Below, one piece after another: positions 1-8,957 of a stretch of 64,000 bases of DNA. Position 1 is the first letter of the stretch; the number at the start of each line of letters is the position of its first letter. The translations under genes were made by a program, and so were the position numbers. This stretch comes from Chitinophaga vietnamensis (GTDB taxonomy: Bacteria; Bacteroidota; Bacteroidia; Chitinophagales; Chitinophagaceae): contig NZ_CABHMS010000003.1 of the NCBI RefSeq assembly GCF_902167635.1, positions 620,001 to 684,000 of the forward strand. Reading direction: 5' to 3'. A model generated the notes under the pieces. The model did no database searches, was not told where the DNA came from, and worked only from the letters and a program-made list of their open reading frames with translations.

Positions 1-2913
1 GGCCGGTGTTACATAGTTAATGATATGTACGGTGTCAGCACCTACAGCAGCGCAGATCGGGTTCGTGATGGTCCATGTGAATTTCACATCGCTGCCAGCT
101 GGAACGGTTACGGTTGTTTTCGGATTGTGAGTATCCGTGATGGTAACGCCAGTGGTTACGTTCGCAGTCCATGTACCAATCGCGCCAAACTCCGTAGGAG
201 CATTGGCGTTCATGGTGAAGGTAGTTTGGTTACAAACTTCCTGTTTGCTGCCTGCGCCTTGTTTGGCTGGTGTTACATAGTTGATGATATGTACGGTGTC
301 AGCTCCGTTGGCGGCGCATTTCGGGTTAGTAATGGTCCATGTGAATTTCACATCGCTGCCAGCAGGAACGGTTACCGTTGTTTTCGGATTGTGTATATCC
401 GTGATGGTAACGCCAGTAGTTACGTTTGAAGTCCATGTACCAATCGCGCCAAATTCAGTAGGAGCGTTGGCGTTCATGGTGAAGGATGTTTGGTTACAAA
501 CTTCCTGTTTGCTGCCCGCGCTTTGTTTGGCCGGTGTTACATAGTTAATGATATGCACCGTATCAGCACCTACAGCAGCACAGATCGGGTTAGTGATGGT
601 CCATGTGAATTTCACATCACTGCCGGCTGGTACAGTTACGGTTGTTTTAGGATTGTGTATATCCGTAATGGTAACGCCAGTGGTCACATTCGCAGTCCAT
701 GTACCGATAGCGCCAAACTCCGTAGGTGCGTTAGCGTTCATGGTGAAGGATGTTTGGTTACAAACTTCCTGTTTAGTACCTGCGCTTTGTTTGGCTGGTG
801 TTACATAGTTGATGATATGCACCGTATCGGCCCCTACTGCTGCGCAGATCGGGTTAGTGATGGTCCATGTGAATTTCACATCGCTGCCAGCCGGAACGGT
901 TACGGTTGTTTTAGGATTGTGTATATCCGTAATGGTAACGCCAGTGGTTACGTTCGCAGTCCATGTACCAATCGCGCCAAACTCGGTAGGAGCGTTGGCG
1001 TTCATGGTGAAGGATGTCTGGTTACAAACTTCCTGTTTGCTGCCTGCACCTTGTTTGGCTGGTGTTACATAGTTAATGATATGTACGGTGTCAGCTCCGT
1101 TGGCGGCGCATTTCGGGTTAGTGATAGTCCAGGTGAATTTCACATCGCTGCCGGCAGGAACGGTTACCGTTGTTTTTGGATTGTGTATATCCGTGATAGT
1201 AACGCCAGTGGTTACGTTTGAAGTCCATGTACCAATTGCGCCAAACTCGGTAGGAGCGCCGGCGTTCATGGTGAAGGTAGTTTGGTTACAAACTTCCTGT
1301 TTGCTGCCCGCAGTTTGTTTGGCTGGTGTTACATAGTTAATGATATGCACCGTATCTGCACCATTGGCGGCACATTTCGGGTTGCTAATAGTCCATGTGA
1401 ATTTCACATCGCTGCCAGCAGGAACGGTTACCGTTGTTTTCGGATTGTGTATATCTGTGATGGTAACGCCAGTAGTTACATCCGAGGTCCATGTACCAAT
1501 TGCGCCAAACTCGGTAGGTGCGTTGGCGTTCATGGTGAAGGATGTTTGGTTACAAACCTCCTGTTTGCTGCCTGCACCTTGTTTGGCCGGCGTTACATAG
1601 TTAATGATATGAACGGTGTCGGCACCTACTGCTGCGCAGATCGGGTTAGTGATGGTCCATGTGAATCTTACATCGCTACCGGCAGGAACAGTTACGGTTG
1701 TTTTCGGATTGTGAATATCCGTGATGGTAACGCCAGTAGTTACGTTTGAAGTCCATGTACCAATTGCACCAAACTCGGTAGGAGCGTTGGCATTCATGGT
1801 GAAGGATGTTTGGTTACAAACTTCCTGTTTGCTGCCTGCGCCTTGTTTGGCTGGTGTTACATAGTTAATGATATGCACCGTATCAGCTCCGTTGGCGGCG
1901 CATTTCGGGTTGGTGATGGTCCAAGTGAATTTCACATCACTGCCAGCCGGAACGGTTACTGTTGTTTTCGGATTGTGTATATCCGTGATAGTAACGCCAG
2001 TGGTCACATCCGAAGTCCATGTACCAATCGCGCCAAACTCGGTAGGAGCGTTGGCATTCATGGTGAAGGTAGTTTGATTACAAACTTCCTGTTTGCTGCC
2101 TGCGCTTTGTTTAGCTGGTGTTACATAGTTAATGATATGTACGGTATCAGCTCCGTTGGCGGCGCATTTCGGGTTGGTGATAGTCCAGGTGAATTTCACA
2201 TCGCTGCCCACCGGCACCGTTACGGTTGTTTTCGGATCGTTTACATTGGTGATAGTTACACCCGCAGCAGGAGTGGCAGTCCAGGTACCAATCGCACCAA
2301 ACTCCGTAGGTGCATTGGCGTTCATGGTGAAAGAAGTCTGGTTACAAACTTCCTGTTTGCTGCCTGCACCTTGTTTGGCCGGTGTTACATAGTTAATGAT
2401 ATGCACCGTATCTGCACCATTGGCGGCGCATTTCGGGTTGGTGATAGTCCATGTGAATTTCACATCACTGCCAGCTGGCACCGTTACCGTTGTTTTCGGA
2501 TTGTGTATATCTGTGATGGTAACGCCAGTAGTCACATTCGCAGTCCATGTACCAATCGCGCCAAACTCAGTAGGAGCACCGGCGTTCATAGTAAAGGTAG
2601 TTTGATCACAAACTTCCTGTTTAGTACCGGCAGTTTGTTTGGCTGGTGTTACATAGTTGATGATATGAACGGTATCTACACCATTGGCCGAACACTTCGG
2701 ATTGGCAATGCTCCAGGTGAATTTCACATCGCTGCCTGCTGGCACTGTTACCGTTGTTTTCGGATCATTGATATTGGTAATAGTCACACCCGCAGCCGGA
2801 TTCGCGGTCCAGGTACCTACAGCGCCGATTTCGGTAGGCGCACCGGCATTCATGGTGAAAGTAGTTTGATTACATACTTCCTGCTTGGTACCCGCGGTTC
2901 TCACAGCCGGAAC
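1..2913 (-). repeat. Eleven 264-bp tandem repeats coding 88-residue modules
   Basis: Units recur exactly every 264 bp (anchors near 10, 274, 538, 802, 1066, 1330, 1594, 1858, 2122, 2386, 2650), in frame, and run off the left edge. Each unit reads roughly VTPAKQ-AG-KQEVCNQTTFTMN-AP-EFGAIGTWTA...GVTIT..HNPKTTVTVPAGSDVKFTWTITNP..C. There are two conserved cysteines per unit (EVCNQ and NPKC or NPIC). Two variants alternate irregularly: NPICAAVGAD (near 40, 565, 830, 1625) and NPKCAANGAD (near 305, 1096, 1360, 1888, 2150, 2415; NPKCSANGVD near 2680). High DNA identity suggests recent expansion or gene conversion. The repeat is open in other frames too, which explains the overlapping shadow ORFs. 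Confidence 0.93.
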
Positions 2914-5900
2914 TGCATAGTTATTGATGAAGGTAGTCGCGCTGGTGGTCAGGCAGGGCGGACTCGCAATCGTCCATACCAATGTTGCAGTATCGCCAAC
3001 TGGCACCGTCACCGTACCGTTAGGAGAGGTAGGGTTAGTGATCACCGCTCTCGGGTTGAGAGAGGTCCACATACCATTTAATCCCGCTACGCCTGTGGCG
3101 TTACCGTTCAGCGTAAAACCGCCTGTCTGGTTACAAGCGGCCAGATTACCTCCGGTAGCTGCAATATTCGGTTGCGGTATCACCACTACCAGGGCAGATG
3201 CACAGCCACTGGCGCCGCAAGCGCCGCCGGCATTGGTTTCTGCACGTACATAGTAAGTAGTAGTGGCGGTAATATTATTGAAGGTGACGATAGAACCGTC
3301 AGCATTGCTGGTGGCGGGTGTTACGGCCACGCTGCCAGGGTTGCCCGGACAAGCACCTGTATACCATTTCCATTTCGCGTTAACTACATTGTTGGAATCA
3401 GTACCCAGCTGGCCGGTAACAGTGAGGGTGGCGCTGCCCGACTTACAAATACTATCAATGCTGGATTTCACCTTCGTAGGCGTCTGCGATGGCGTCTCTA
3501 CTGAAAGAGAGAATGGCACACTGTAAGTACATCCTAGCAGTGTATCTTCTTTTACAGAGAGTACAAAATCATATTTGCCGGATGGAGTATTGGCTGGTAA
3601 TGGCAAGGTGATCTTGGTAGCCGGAGCGGCAGGCCAGTTGCCGTTTATAGTGGTGAAGGCCGGCATCTGCCTGGCAGCTGCTGAACCGGTATTCACAGCA
3701 ACACTATATTGCTTGATAGTGCCGGTCACATTGCTGAAGTTCACATCAAATGTGCTGCTATTGCTACAAACCGATGTGGTGCTCACTTGCACGGTAGGCG
3801 CTTTTTTCAGCGTCATCCATACAGAAGCGGTATCCACGTTGGTACATACGCCATTGGTGATCGTCCACAATAATCTGAACGATGCCGGCATCGTTGTGTT
3901 CGGGACAGTTGCTACGGTATTGTATTTAGTAGCATCTGCGAATATAACGGTAGTAACCGGATTGTTGTTGGCGTCGAACGCTGTCCACTTGCCGCTTTCG
4001 CCCCTCGCAGGCGCTGTGGCATTCAGGTTGAAGCTGTTGTTGGCGGCGCCACACTGCACGATCGGCGTCATCGCCTGTGCCGGCGTAAGTGCCGGTACAT
4101 TCCACAAGCGTATGGTATCAGCAGCCACACAATCTGTTTTACCGCTGTTGGTAACTGTCCATACTACTTTTACGGAATCTCCTGACGGCACGTTGGTCAC
4201 CGTGGTGGAAGTAGCATTCGGATTGGTGATCTGCGCGCCTTTGTTCACGCCGTTAAGGAAGGTCCATACACCTGTCTGTCCCGTCGGTGGCGTATTACCG
4301 GTTACTGTGAAAGTGCCGGAATTACAATTTGCCAGGTCCGGATTGGCTGTAGCCGTAGGCTGCGAGAATACCTGCACATCTAACTGATCTTTCACCACAC
4401 ACTTCTTATTCGTTACCTGCACATTGAAAGTAGTGGTACCAGGCGTGTTCAGCGTGATATTACCAAGTGTAACGGTCTTGTTTGCATACGTAGTAGCGCC
4501 GGAACTCCACACAATATCAAATGGCGCATTGGAGTTCGGGATTGAAAGTGATACTGCCTGGCCTGCGCAGATAGCGGGCGGTGTGGCGGTGATCTTCACT
4601 ATCGGTAACGTATCTACGATAACGGTGGCCTGACCGGTATCGGTACAGGTTTTATTATTACCATAAACAGCAATACCCGCCGCCTGGTAGGTGGTGGTGG
4701 TAGTAGGGATAGTGGTGTAGCTCGGGCCGCTGTAAGGCGGTGATACCACCCAGTTGTATTTCGAATAACCGCCGGATGCCGTTAGCGTAACGGCATCGCC
4801 AAGACAGACCTCCCCCGACGATACCGTCACCTTGGGCGCCGGTAGTATCGTCACTTTGATCGTCATCGATGGCGCGGCGCAAGTGGAAGGGTTACCGCTT
4901 TCTGTTACCGACATCCTGAAATAACGATACACCGAATCCAGCGGATTGCCCACCAGGAAGCCTTTTCCCATCTGTAAGTTGGAAGTGGTGGCGCCTGTTA
5001 CGTTAGGCCCGTTGGTGATCGTCGTCCAGGTTACCTGGTCGGTGCTCATCTGCCACTGATATATCGGGTTGGTAAAGTAATCGGCCGGCAGGAACTGCGC
5101 GGTGAGCGACAGTGGCGCACCCTCGCACACGCGGGCAGTGGTGAGGTTAGGCACGCCATCTACCTGGGTAACGAATTTCGGTGGACAATATTCAAAGGTA
5201 ATATCATCGATCGCGATATCATTACCGCAACCGCCATAGTTATTATTGACAATCTCCACGATAACGCTACCAGTGGTGGTTTTAAAGGTACCGCCATAAC
5301 GTTGCCATTGAGGGCCGGCGAGGTTCATGGATACGTCGCCCGTATTGTATGTTTTCAGGATGGTACCACTGAGGTCCTTCACCACGAAGGTTACACCTGC
5401 ATAGTGATAACCGTTAGGTTTGGTATCAGATGCGCGTGCGCAAATACTGTTGATGGTTTGCGCACTGTTGATATTTAAGAAGAAGGCATAGAAGTTATAA
5501 TTGGAGCCCGGACAGAGGCCATCTACCTGTCTTCTATAGAATGATTTTTTCTCGATGGAAGAATTACATACCAGCATACCACCGAGCGTGGTAACGCCAT
5601 CGCCATTTTGTGTATGGTCACCGAAATCGACCCAGTCGGATTTCAGTTGCGAGGTATAATAAATAGCATAGTAGTTATCCGCCGGATCACCAGAAGGAGA
5701 GAACAGGTATGGGTTGGTAGCGCCGTCTACATAAGGGCTGCGCTGCCTGGGGCCGCCGATCGGCACGGTACCAAAATCTTCCACAAAGCCCACACCATTC
5801 GATTTGATATTGCTGTTACACTGATTGATGGTACAATCTCTTACCACTATTTTATGAGAGGTAGTATAGGTTCTTCCCTTGGTATCGGTAATCACTACCT

Positions 5901-6216
5901 GGAAGGTATAGGTACCCACGGTGTCGATCCTTACCGTCATGGCGGTTACACCGGGATAACCATTATTCAGGCTACCGTCGTTCGGATACATGGTGCCAAG
6001 GTTACCCGCTATGAAGGTCATGTTACCGGAATTGTTCACGCTCCAGGTCATTTTGGAAACAGTAACACTGTTTTCCCATATAAGACCATTGAGCGTAGCA
6101 AAGCTACCGGCACAGATGGTATCAGGTGAGTTAATGAACGCCGTCTGCGCCCGTACGCTATGAGTACATAGCACAAATGCGAAGACAAGTGATAGGAGGG
6201 CTATTAGTCGTTTCAT
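1..6216 (-). CDS. Giant secreted PKD/Ig-like repeat surface protein (5' part, cut by window edge)
   Basis: The reading frame is open from the ATG at 6216 to base 1, giving 2072 codons without a stop; the C-terminus lies outside. Residues 1-24 are a clear signal peptide (MKRLIALLSLVFAFVL...RAQ). Roughly residues 115-330 form a Cys-containing domain ending GGCGNDIAIDDITFEYC, which looks like a jelly-roll/carbohydrate-binding type fold (inference). Then come degenerate Ig/PKD-like modules with W and C anchors, and from about residue 1100 near-identical 88-residue repeats. Proteins of this build in Bacteroidota are usually exported by the type IX system and carry a C-terminal sorting domain, which cannot be checked here. 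Likely role: cell-surface adhesion or gliding-associated function. All + strand ORFs over 1-6100 are shadows of this gene. Confidence 0.9.
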   Translation of the reverse strand, partial: MKRLIALLSLVFAFVLCTHSVRAQTAFINSPDTICAGSFATLNGLIWENSVTVSKMTWSVNNSGNMTFIAGNLGTMYPNDGSLNNGYPGVTAMTVRIDTVGTYTFQVVITDTKGRTYTTSHKIVVRDCTINQCNSNIKSNGVGFVEDFGTVPIGGPRQRSPYVDGATNPYLFSPSGDPADNYYAIYYTSQLKSDWVDFGDHTQNGDGVTTLGGMLVCNSSIEKKSFYRRQVDGLCPGSNYNFYAFFLNINSAQTINSICARASDTKPNGYHYAGVTFVVKDLSGTILKTYNTGDVSMNLAGPQWQRYGGTFKTTTGSVIVEIVNNNYGGCGNDIAIDDITFEYCPPKFVTQVDGVPNLTTARVCEGAPLSLTAQFLPADYFTNPIYQWQMSTDQVTWTTITNGPNVTGATTSNLQMGKGFLVGNPLDSVYRYFRMSVTESGNPSTCAAPSMTIKVTILPAPKVTVSSGEVCLGDAVTLTASGGYSKYNWVVSPPYSGPSYTTIPTTTTTYQAAGIAVYGNNKTCTDTGQATVIVDTLPIVKITATPPAICAGQAVSLSIPNSNAPFDIVWSSGATTYANKTVTLGNITLNTPGTTTFNVQVTNKKCVVKDQLDVQVFSQPTATANPDLANCNSGTFTVTGNTPPTGQTGVWTFLNGVNKGAQITNPNATSTTVTNVPSGDSVKVVWTVTNSGKTDCVAADTIRLWNVPALTPAQAMTPIVQCGAANNSFNLNATAPARGESGKWTAFDANNNPVTTVIFADATKYNTVATVPNTTMPASFRLLWTITNGVCTNVDTASVWMTLKKAPTVQVSTTSVCSNSSTFDVNFSNVTGTIKQYSVAVNTGSAAARQMPAFTTINGNWPAAPATKITLPLPANTPSGKYDFVLSVKEDTLLGCTYSVPFSLSVETPSQTPTKVKSSIDSICKSGSATLTVTGQLGTDSNNVVNAKWKWYTGACPGNPGSVAVTPATSNADGSIVTFNNITATTTYYVRAETNAGGACGASGCASALVVVIPQPNIAATGGNLAACNQTGGFTLNGNATGVAGLNGMWTSLNPRAVITNPTSPNGTVTVPVGDTATLVWTIASPPCLTTSATTFINNYAVPAVRTAGTKQEVCNQTTFTMNAGAPTEIGAVGTWTANPAAGVTITNINDPKTTVTVPAGSDVKFTWSIANPKCSANGVDTVHIINYVTPAKQTAGTKQEVCDQTTFTMNAGAPTEFGAIGTWTANVTTGVTITDIHNPKTTVTVPAGSDVKFTWTITNPKCAANGADTVHIINYVTPAKQGAGSKQEVCNQTSFTMNANAPTEFGAIGTWTATPAAGVTITNVNDPKTTVTVPVGSDVKFTWTITNPKCAANGADTVHIINYVTPAKQSAGSKQEVCNQTTFTMNANAPTEFGAIGTWTSDVTTGVTITDIHNPKTTVTVPAGSDVKFTWTITNPKCAANGADTVHIINYVTPAKQGAGSKQEVCNQTSFTMNANAPTEFGAIGTWTSNVTTGVTITDIHNPKTTVTVPAGSDVRFTWTITNPICAAVGADTVHIINYVTPAKQGAGSKQEVCNQTSFTMNANAPTEFGAIGTWTSDVTTGVTITDIHNPKTTVTVPAGSDVKFTWTISNPKCAANGADTVHIINYVTPAKQTAGSKQEVCNQTTFTMNAGAPTEFGAIGTWTSNVTTGVTITDIHNPKTTVTVPAGSDVKFTWTITNPKCAANGADTVHIINYVTPAKQGAGSKQEVCNQTSFTMNANAPTEFGAIGTWTANVTTGVTITDIHNPKTTVTVPAGSDVKFTWTITNPICAAVGADTVHIINYVTPAKQSAGTKQEVCNQTSFTMNANAPTEFGAIGTWTANVTTGVTITDIHNPKTTVTVPAGSDVKFTWTITNPICAAVGADTVHIINYVTPAKQSAGSKQEVCNQTSFTMNANAPTEFGAIGTWTSNVTTGVTITDIHNPKTTVTVPAGSDVKFTWTITNPKCAANGADTVHIINYVTPAKQGAGSKQEVCNQTTFTMNANAPTEFGAIGTWTANVTTGVTITDTHNPKTTVTVPAGSDVKFTWTITNPICAAVGADTVHIINYVTPA

Positions 6217-6648
6217 AGGTGTAGTCTGGTTAAGTGAAAAAAGTATTAGGCTGATAGCGCTTTTGGCGTTCAGAGCCTGGTGTTCCTCAACCGTTTACAT
6301 CGGTAAAAATGACTGAAAGCCTTCGTCTGGCTTGACTGTACAGGAGTGTAAAATGTTTTCATAGGCGACCGGTATTTAAGCATGATATGGCTAAAATATG
6401 TGAATATTTTAAGATTAAAATTAATGATAATATGCAGAAATAAAAAAAGTGATACTAAATGTAATATGACAGGAGGGCAAATTGGGGATATATTATAGAT
6501 ATGTTAAAATTGATTGTCAATTATTTAAACAAGATTAGAAAAAGCTTGAAAAAGTTATCCACATTGGGGTGGGGAGGGGTAATAATTTCAGTGGGGCTGT
6601 GCATTTTGATTTATTTTCCCTACCTTTGCAGACCAAATTTGATGTAAG
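6217..6648. other. AT-rich divergent intergenic region
   Basis: 432 bp separate the start of the giant repeat protein (-) and rpmI (+). I see no ORF of note. It holds the presumed promoters of both genes and one perfect DnaA-box consensus (TTATCCACA, 6555-6563). A single box without dnaA, dnaN or a box cluster is not evidence for an origin. Confidence 0.6.
6621..6628 (+). promoter_or_regulatory. -7 element (TACCTTTG) of the rpmI-rplT operon
   Basis: TACCTTTG matches the Bacteroidota -7 consensus TAnnTTTG and lies 20 bp before the rpmI ATG. No convincing TTTG -33 element stands 19 bp upstream, so the call rests on the -7 box and position alone. The resulting leader would be short, leaving little room for an L20-binding leader structure like that known in other phyla. 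Confidence 0.5.
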
Positions 6649-6846
6649 ATGCCTAAATTCAAGACACATTCCCGTGCAAAGAAAACGTTCAAAATTGGCG
6701 GGAACGGACAGATTAAGCGGTTCAAGGCCTTCAAAAGTCACTTACTGACCAAAAAAGCTACCAAAAGAAAACGTAGCCTGAGAGGCAGTACGCTGGTTCA
6801 CGAAGCTAACCTGAACCTGGTGAAGAGAATGCTTTGCCTGCGCTAA
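6649..6846 (+). CDS. rpmI: 50S ribosomal protein bL35
   Basis: 65 residues, the usual length for bL35, starting [15 protein letters not shown] and very rich in Lys/Arg, with the family's typical KTHS.AKK opening and K.KR.LR segment. It is a structural protein of the large ribosomal subunit. It is followed 45 bp later by rplT in the usual order. The gene normally found just upstream in many bacteria, infC, is absent: upstream lies the divergently oriented giant surface-protein gene. Confidence 0.97.
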   Translation: MPKFKTHSRAKKTFKIGGNGQIKRFKAFKSHLLTKKATKRKRSLRGSTLVHEANLNLVKRMLCLR

Positions 6847-6891
6847 TCTACAAGTAAATCGAATTTTATAACCTGAGAAAAAAAAGACAAA

Positions 6892-7236
6892 ATGCCTCGT
6901 TCAGTTAACGCCGTAGCTTCAAGAGCCCGCAGAAAACGGATCTTAAAGCAAGCCAAAGGTTTTTACGGCAAAAGGAAAAATGTTTACACAGTAGCGAAGA
7001 ACGTTCTCGAAAAAGGACTCACTTATAGCTATGTAGGTCGTAAACTGAAGAAAAGAAACTACCGTCAGCTGTGGATCGCTCGTATCAACGCTGCAGTAAG
7101 AGCAGAAGGATTAACCTACTCTGTGTTCATGAACAAATTAGCCGGTAAAGGTATTGAGCTGAATAGAAAAGTTCTGGCTGACCTGGCAATGAACGAACCA
7201 GAAACTTTCAAAAGCCTGGTTGCTTCTGTAAAGTAA
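6892..7236 (+). CDS. rplT: 50S ribosomal protein bL20
   Basis: 114 residues, standard length, with the family signature [35 protein letters not shown] and the WI.RINAAVR segment. bL20 binds 23S rRNA early in large-subunit assembly and represses its own operon in some bacteria. It is cotranscribed with rpmI. Its stop lies 3 bp from the stop of the convergent ispE, so its transcription terminator must lie inside ispE (see 7262-7299). Confidence 0.97.
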   Translation: MPRSVNAVASRARRKRILKQAKGFYGKRKNVYTVAKNVLEKGLTYSYVGRKLKKRNYRQLWIARINAAVRAEGLTYSVFMNKLAGKGIELNRKVLADLAMNEPETFKSLVASVK

Positions 7237-7239
7237 GAC

Positions 7240-8049
7240 TTACTTAATTGTAAATACCCGGTAGCTGGCATCCCACAGGATGTCAGCTATTTTGTTTTTA
7301 GGGAAGATGCCCACCACCGCAGAGCCGCTGCCACTCATCGCTGCATAGATCGCACCGCCTTCGTACATTTTTTCCTTGATACTCCCCAGCACCGGATGCG
7401 CGCTGAACACCGGCGCCTCAAAATCATTCTTCACTACTTCTTTCCAATCTGCCACCGGCAGCTGTATCATCTCTTTCAATGGATGCGCGGGCATTTGCGG
7501 CGTCATCTGCCTGAAAGCCCAGGCAGTATTAACGTGTATGCCCGGGTATACCAGCAGGAACGAATAGCCGGAAAGGTCCAGTGCTATTGGCTCCAGCACT
7601 TCGCCGCGGCCGGTAGCATAGCAAGGTTTATTCGGAATGAAGAACGCACAATCACTGCCCAGCTGCGCAGCATAGGCAATCAACTGTTGCTCATCCAGCC
7701 CGAGTTGAAATTTGTTATTGAGTAATTGTAACATGAAAGCCGCGTCAGCAGAGCCTCCGCCAAGACCGGCACCAATCGGGATATGCTTGTGCAGATGTAT
7801 CTGAACCGGCTGCAAGTCCGGGAAATCCTGTTGCAGCAGGTGAAAGGCGCGCAGGCACAGGTTATCTGCCGCATCACCGGGAACGGCAATGCCGCTGCTG
7901 CTGAACTGCAATGCCGGTGCTGGCAACACTTCCAGCGCATCATTGACCGGCAAGGGATAAAACACTGTTTCCAGATCGTGGAAGCCATCGGCGCGGCGAC
8001 CGGTAACATATAATCCAAGATTGATCTTGCAATTGGGAAAAACGATCAT
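7240..8049 (-). CDS. ispE: 4-diphosphocytidyl-2-C-methyl-D-erythritol kinase
   Basis: GHMP-superfamily kinase that phosphorylates CDP-ME in the MEP pathway of isoprenoid synthesis. The opening MIVFPNCKINLGLYVTGRR has the family's N/K-INLGL motif, and the glycine-rich ATP loop PIGAGLGGGSADAA is intact, as is a C-terminal GSGSAVVG motif. The frame extends upstream to an ATG at 8106, but alignment favours the ATG at 8049 (269 residues); an ATG at 8067 is the alternative. It converges on rplT with a 3-bp gap and encodes that operon's terminator in its 3' end. Confidence 0.95.
   Translation of the reverse strand: MIVFPNCKINLGLYVTGRRADGFHDLETVFYPLPVNDALEVLPAPALQFSSSGIAVPGDAADNLCLRAFHLLQQDFPDLQPVQIHLHKHIPIGAGLGGGSADAAFMLQLLNNKFQLGLDEQQLIAYAAQLGSDCAFFIPNKPCYATGRGEVLEPIALDLSGYSFLLVYPGIHVNTAWAFRQMTPQMPAHPLKEMIQLPVADWKEVVKNDFEAPVFSAHPVLGSIKEKMYEGGAIYAAMSGSGSAVVGIFPKNKIADILWDASYRVFTIK
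7262..7299 (+). terminator. Intrinsic terminator of rpmI-rplT inside the 3' end of ispE
   Basis: 12-bp stem (TAGCTGGCATCC, 7262-7273; GGATGTCAGCTA, 7278-7289; one G-T pair), 4-nt loop CACA, followed on the + strand by TTTTGTTTTT (7290-7299). It points in the rplT direction and lies wholly within the coding sequence for the last residues of ispE on the other strand. Confidence 0.8.
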
Positions 8050-8130
8050 ACTGCTGGGTGCTTGCATAAAGGTAATGGCCGCGCAGATCTGCATCTGTGG
8101 CGCCATTCACCGTCCTGTATCAATTAAAAT

Positions 8131-8730
8131 CTATTTACTTTTCCGGCTGTTGATCTCATCGCGGATAGCGATGGCCCGGATATAGTCTTCCTGTTCCAAC
8201 ACTTCCTGTAGCAGCTGGTTCAGCTCATCCAGGTTCATGGCTTTCAGATCATCTTCTGCGCCTTTTTCGTGTTCGGAAATGGTAGGAGTAACAGGCTTGT
8301 TGCCTTTCTTGCCTGCCGGGTCGTCCAGCAGGATGCCGGCGCTGTTGAGGATATTCTCGTATGTGTAGATCGGGCAGCCGAAACGTACGGCCAGCGCCAG
8401 CGCGTCAGAAGTGCGCGAATCAATTTCTATTGTTTCTTCGTTGCTGGAACAGATAAGCTTGGAATAGAAGATACCTTCCTGGAGGTTGCTGATCACCACT
8501 TCATGCAGTTCAATGTTGAAAGCGGTCATGAAGTTCTTCATCAGGTCATGTGTGAGGGGGCGGCTGGGTTGCATTTTTTCAAGCGCCACTGCGATCGCCT
8601 GCGCCTCAAAGCCCCCGATCACGATGGGCAAACGGCGTAACCCATTTACCTCTCCCAATACTACGGCATATGAATGTGTCTGCGTAATGCTGTGCGATAA
8701 AGCAACTATTTCCAGTTCTATTTTTCTCAT
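8131..8730 (-). CDS. Bifunctional nuclease family protein (DUF151) with C-terminal UVR motif
   Basis: 199 residues from the ATG at 8730, chosen because MRKIELEIVALSHS is the conserved family start; the frame itself runs on to 8835 without similarity. Residues about 1-135 are the DUF151 domain, with the typical GLRRLPIVIGGFEAQAIA and RTSDALALAVRF segments. Residues about 160-199 carry a UvrB/UvrC-like helical hairpin (LNQLLQEVLEQEDYIRAIAIRDEI). DUF151 proteins of plants and Thermotoga relatives have reported nuclease activity; the role in Bacteroidota is unclear. Its start faces the giant hairpin that follows etfA. Confidence 0.85.
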   Translation of the reverse strand: MRKIELEIVALSHSITQTHSYAVVLGEVNGLRRLPIVIGGFEAQAIAVALEKMQPSRPLTHDLMKNFMTAFNIELHEVVISNLQEGIFYSKLICSSNEETIEIDSRTSDALALAVRFGCPIYTYENILNSAGILLDDPAGKKGNKPVTPTISEHEKGAEDDLKAMNLDELNQLLQEVLEQEDYIRAIAIRDEINSRKSK

Positions 8731-8826
8731 ATCTGTCTTGCGTTGTCGCTGAATAGTTTGTAAGACCGTGAAGTTAGAAAAATATTCCTTATCTAAAAAA
8801 TCTGTAATGATTAATACATAGGGTAG

Positions 8827-8954
8827 TTCTCGCAAAGATCGCTAAGGAGCAAAGCAGCAAAGGCGCTTTGCGCGCAAATGGTAATGCAGATGATTACCCG
8901 GATGCGGGCGAAGCCCGCCTTTGCTGCTTTGCTCCTTAGCGATCTTTGCGAGAA
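8827..8954 (-). repeat. Giant palindrome H1 (39-bp perfect arms) 3' of etfA
   Basis: Arms 8827-8865 and 8916-8954 are perfect reverse complements of 39 bp around a 50-bp GC-rich interior with its own small hairpins. The palindrome starts 3 bp after the etfA stop codon. The arm reads as 8-nt phased degenerate units (CTTTGCTG, CTTTGCTC, CTTAGCGA, TCTTTGCG). There is no long T-run, so a classical rho-independent terminator is not the whole story. Confidence 0.95.
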
Positions 8955-8957
8955 TGA

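Noticed and set aside
25-3081. Many + strand ORFs up to 423 residues in the repeat region
   Set aside because: They are antisense shadows of the 264-bp repeat, whose period is a multiple of three and which happens to lack stops in other frames. The minus frame has a signal peptide and 2072 open codons.
5608-6129. + strand ORF of 173 residues
   Set aside because: Lies wholly antisense to the N-terminal part of the giant surface protein and has no recognisable domain.
6555-6563. Perfect DnaA box TTATCCACA, possible origin
   Set aside because: Only one box is present, without dnaA, dnaN or a box cluster; a chance match or local regulatory site is more likely.
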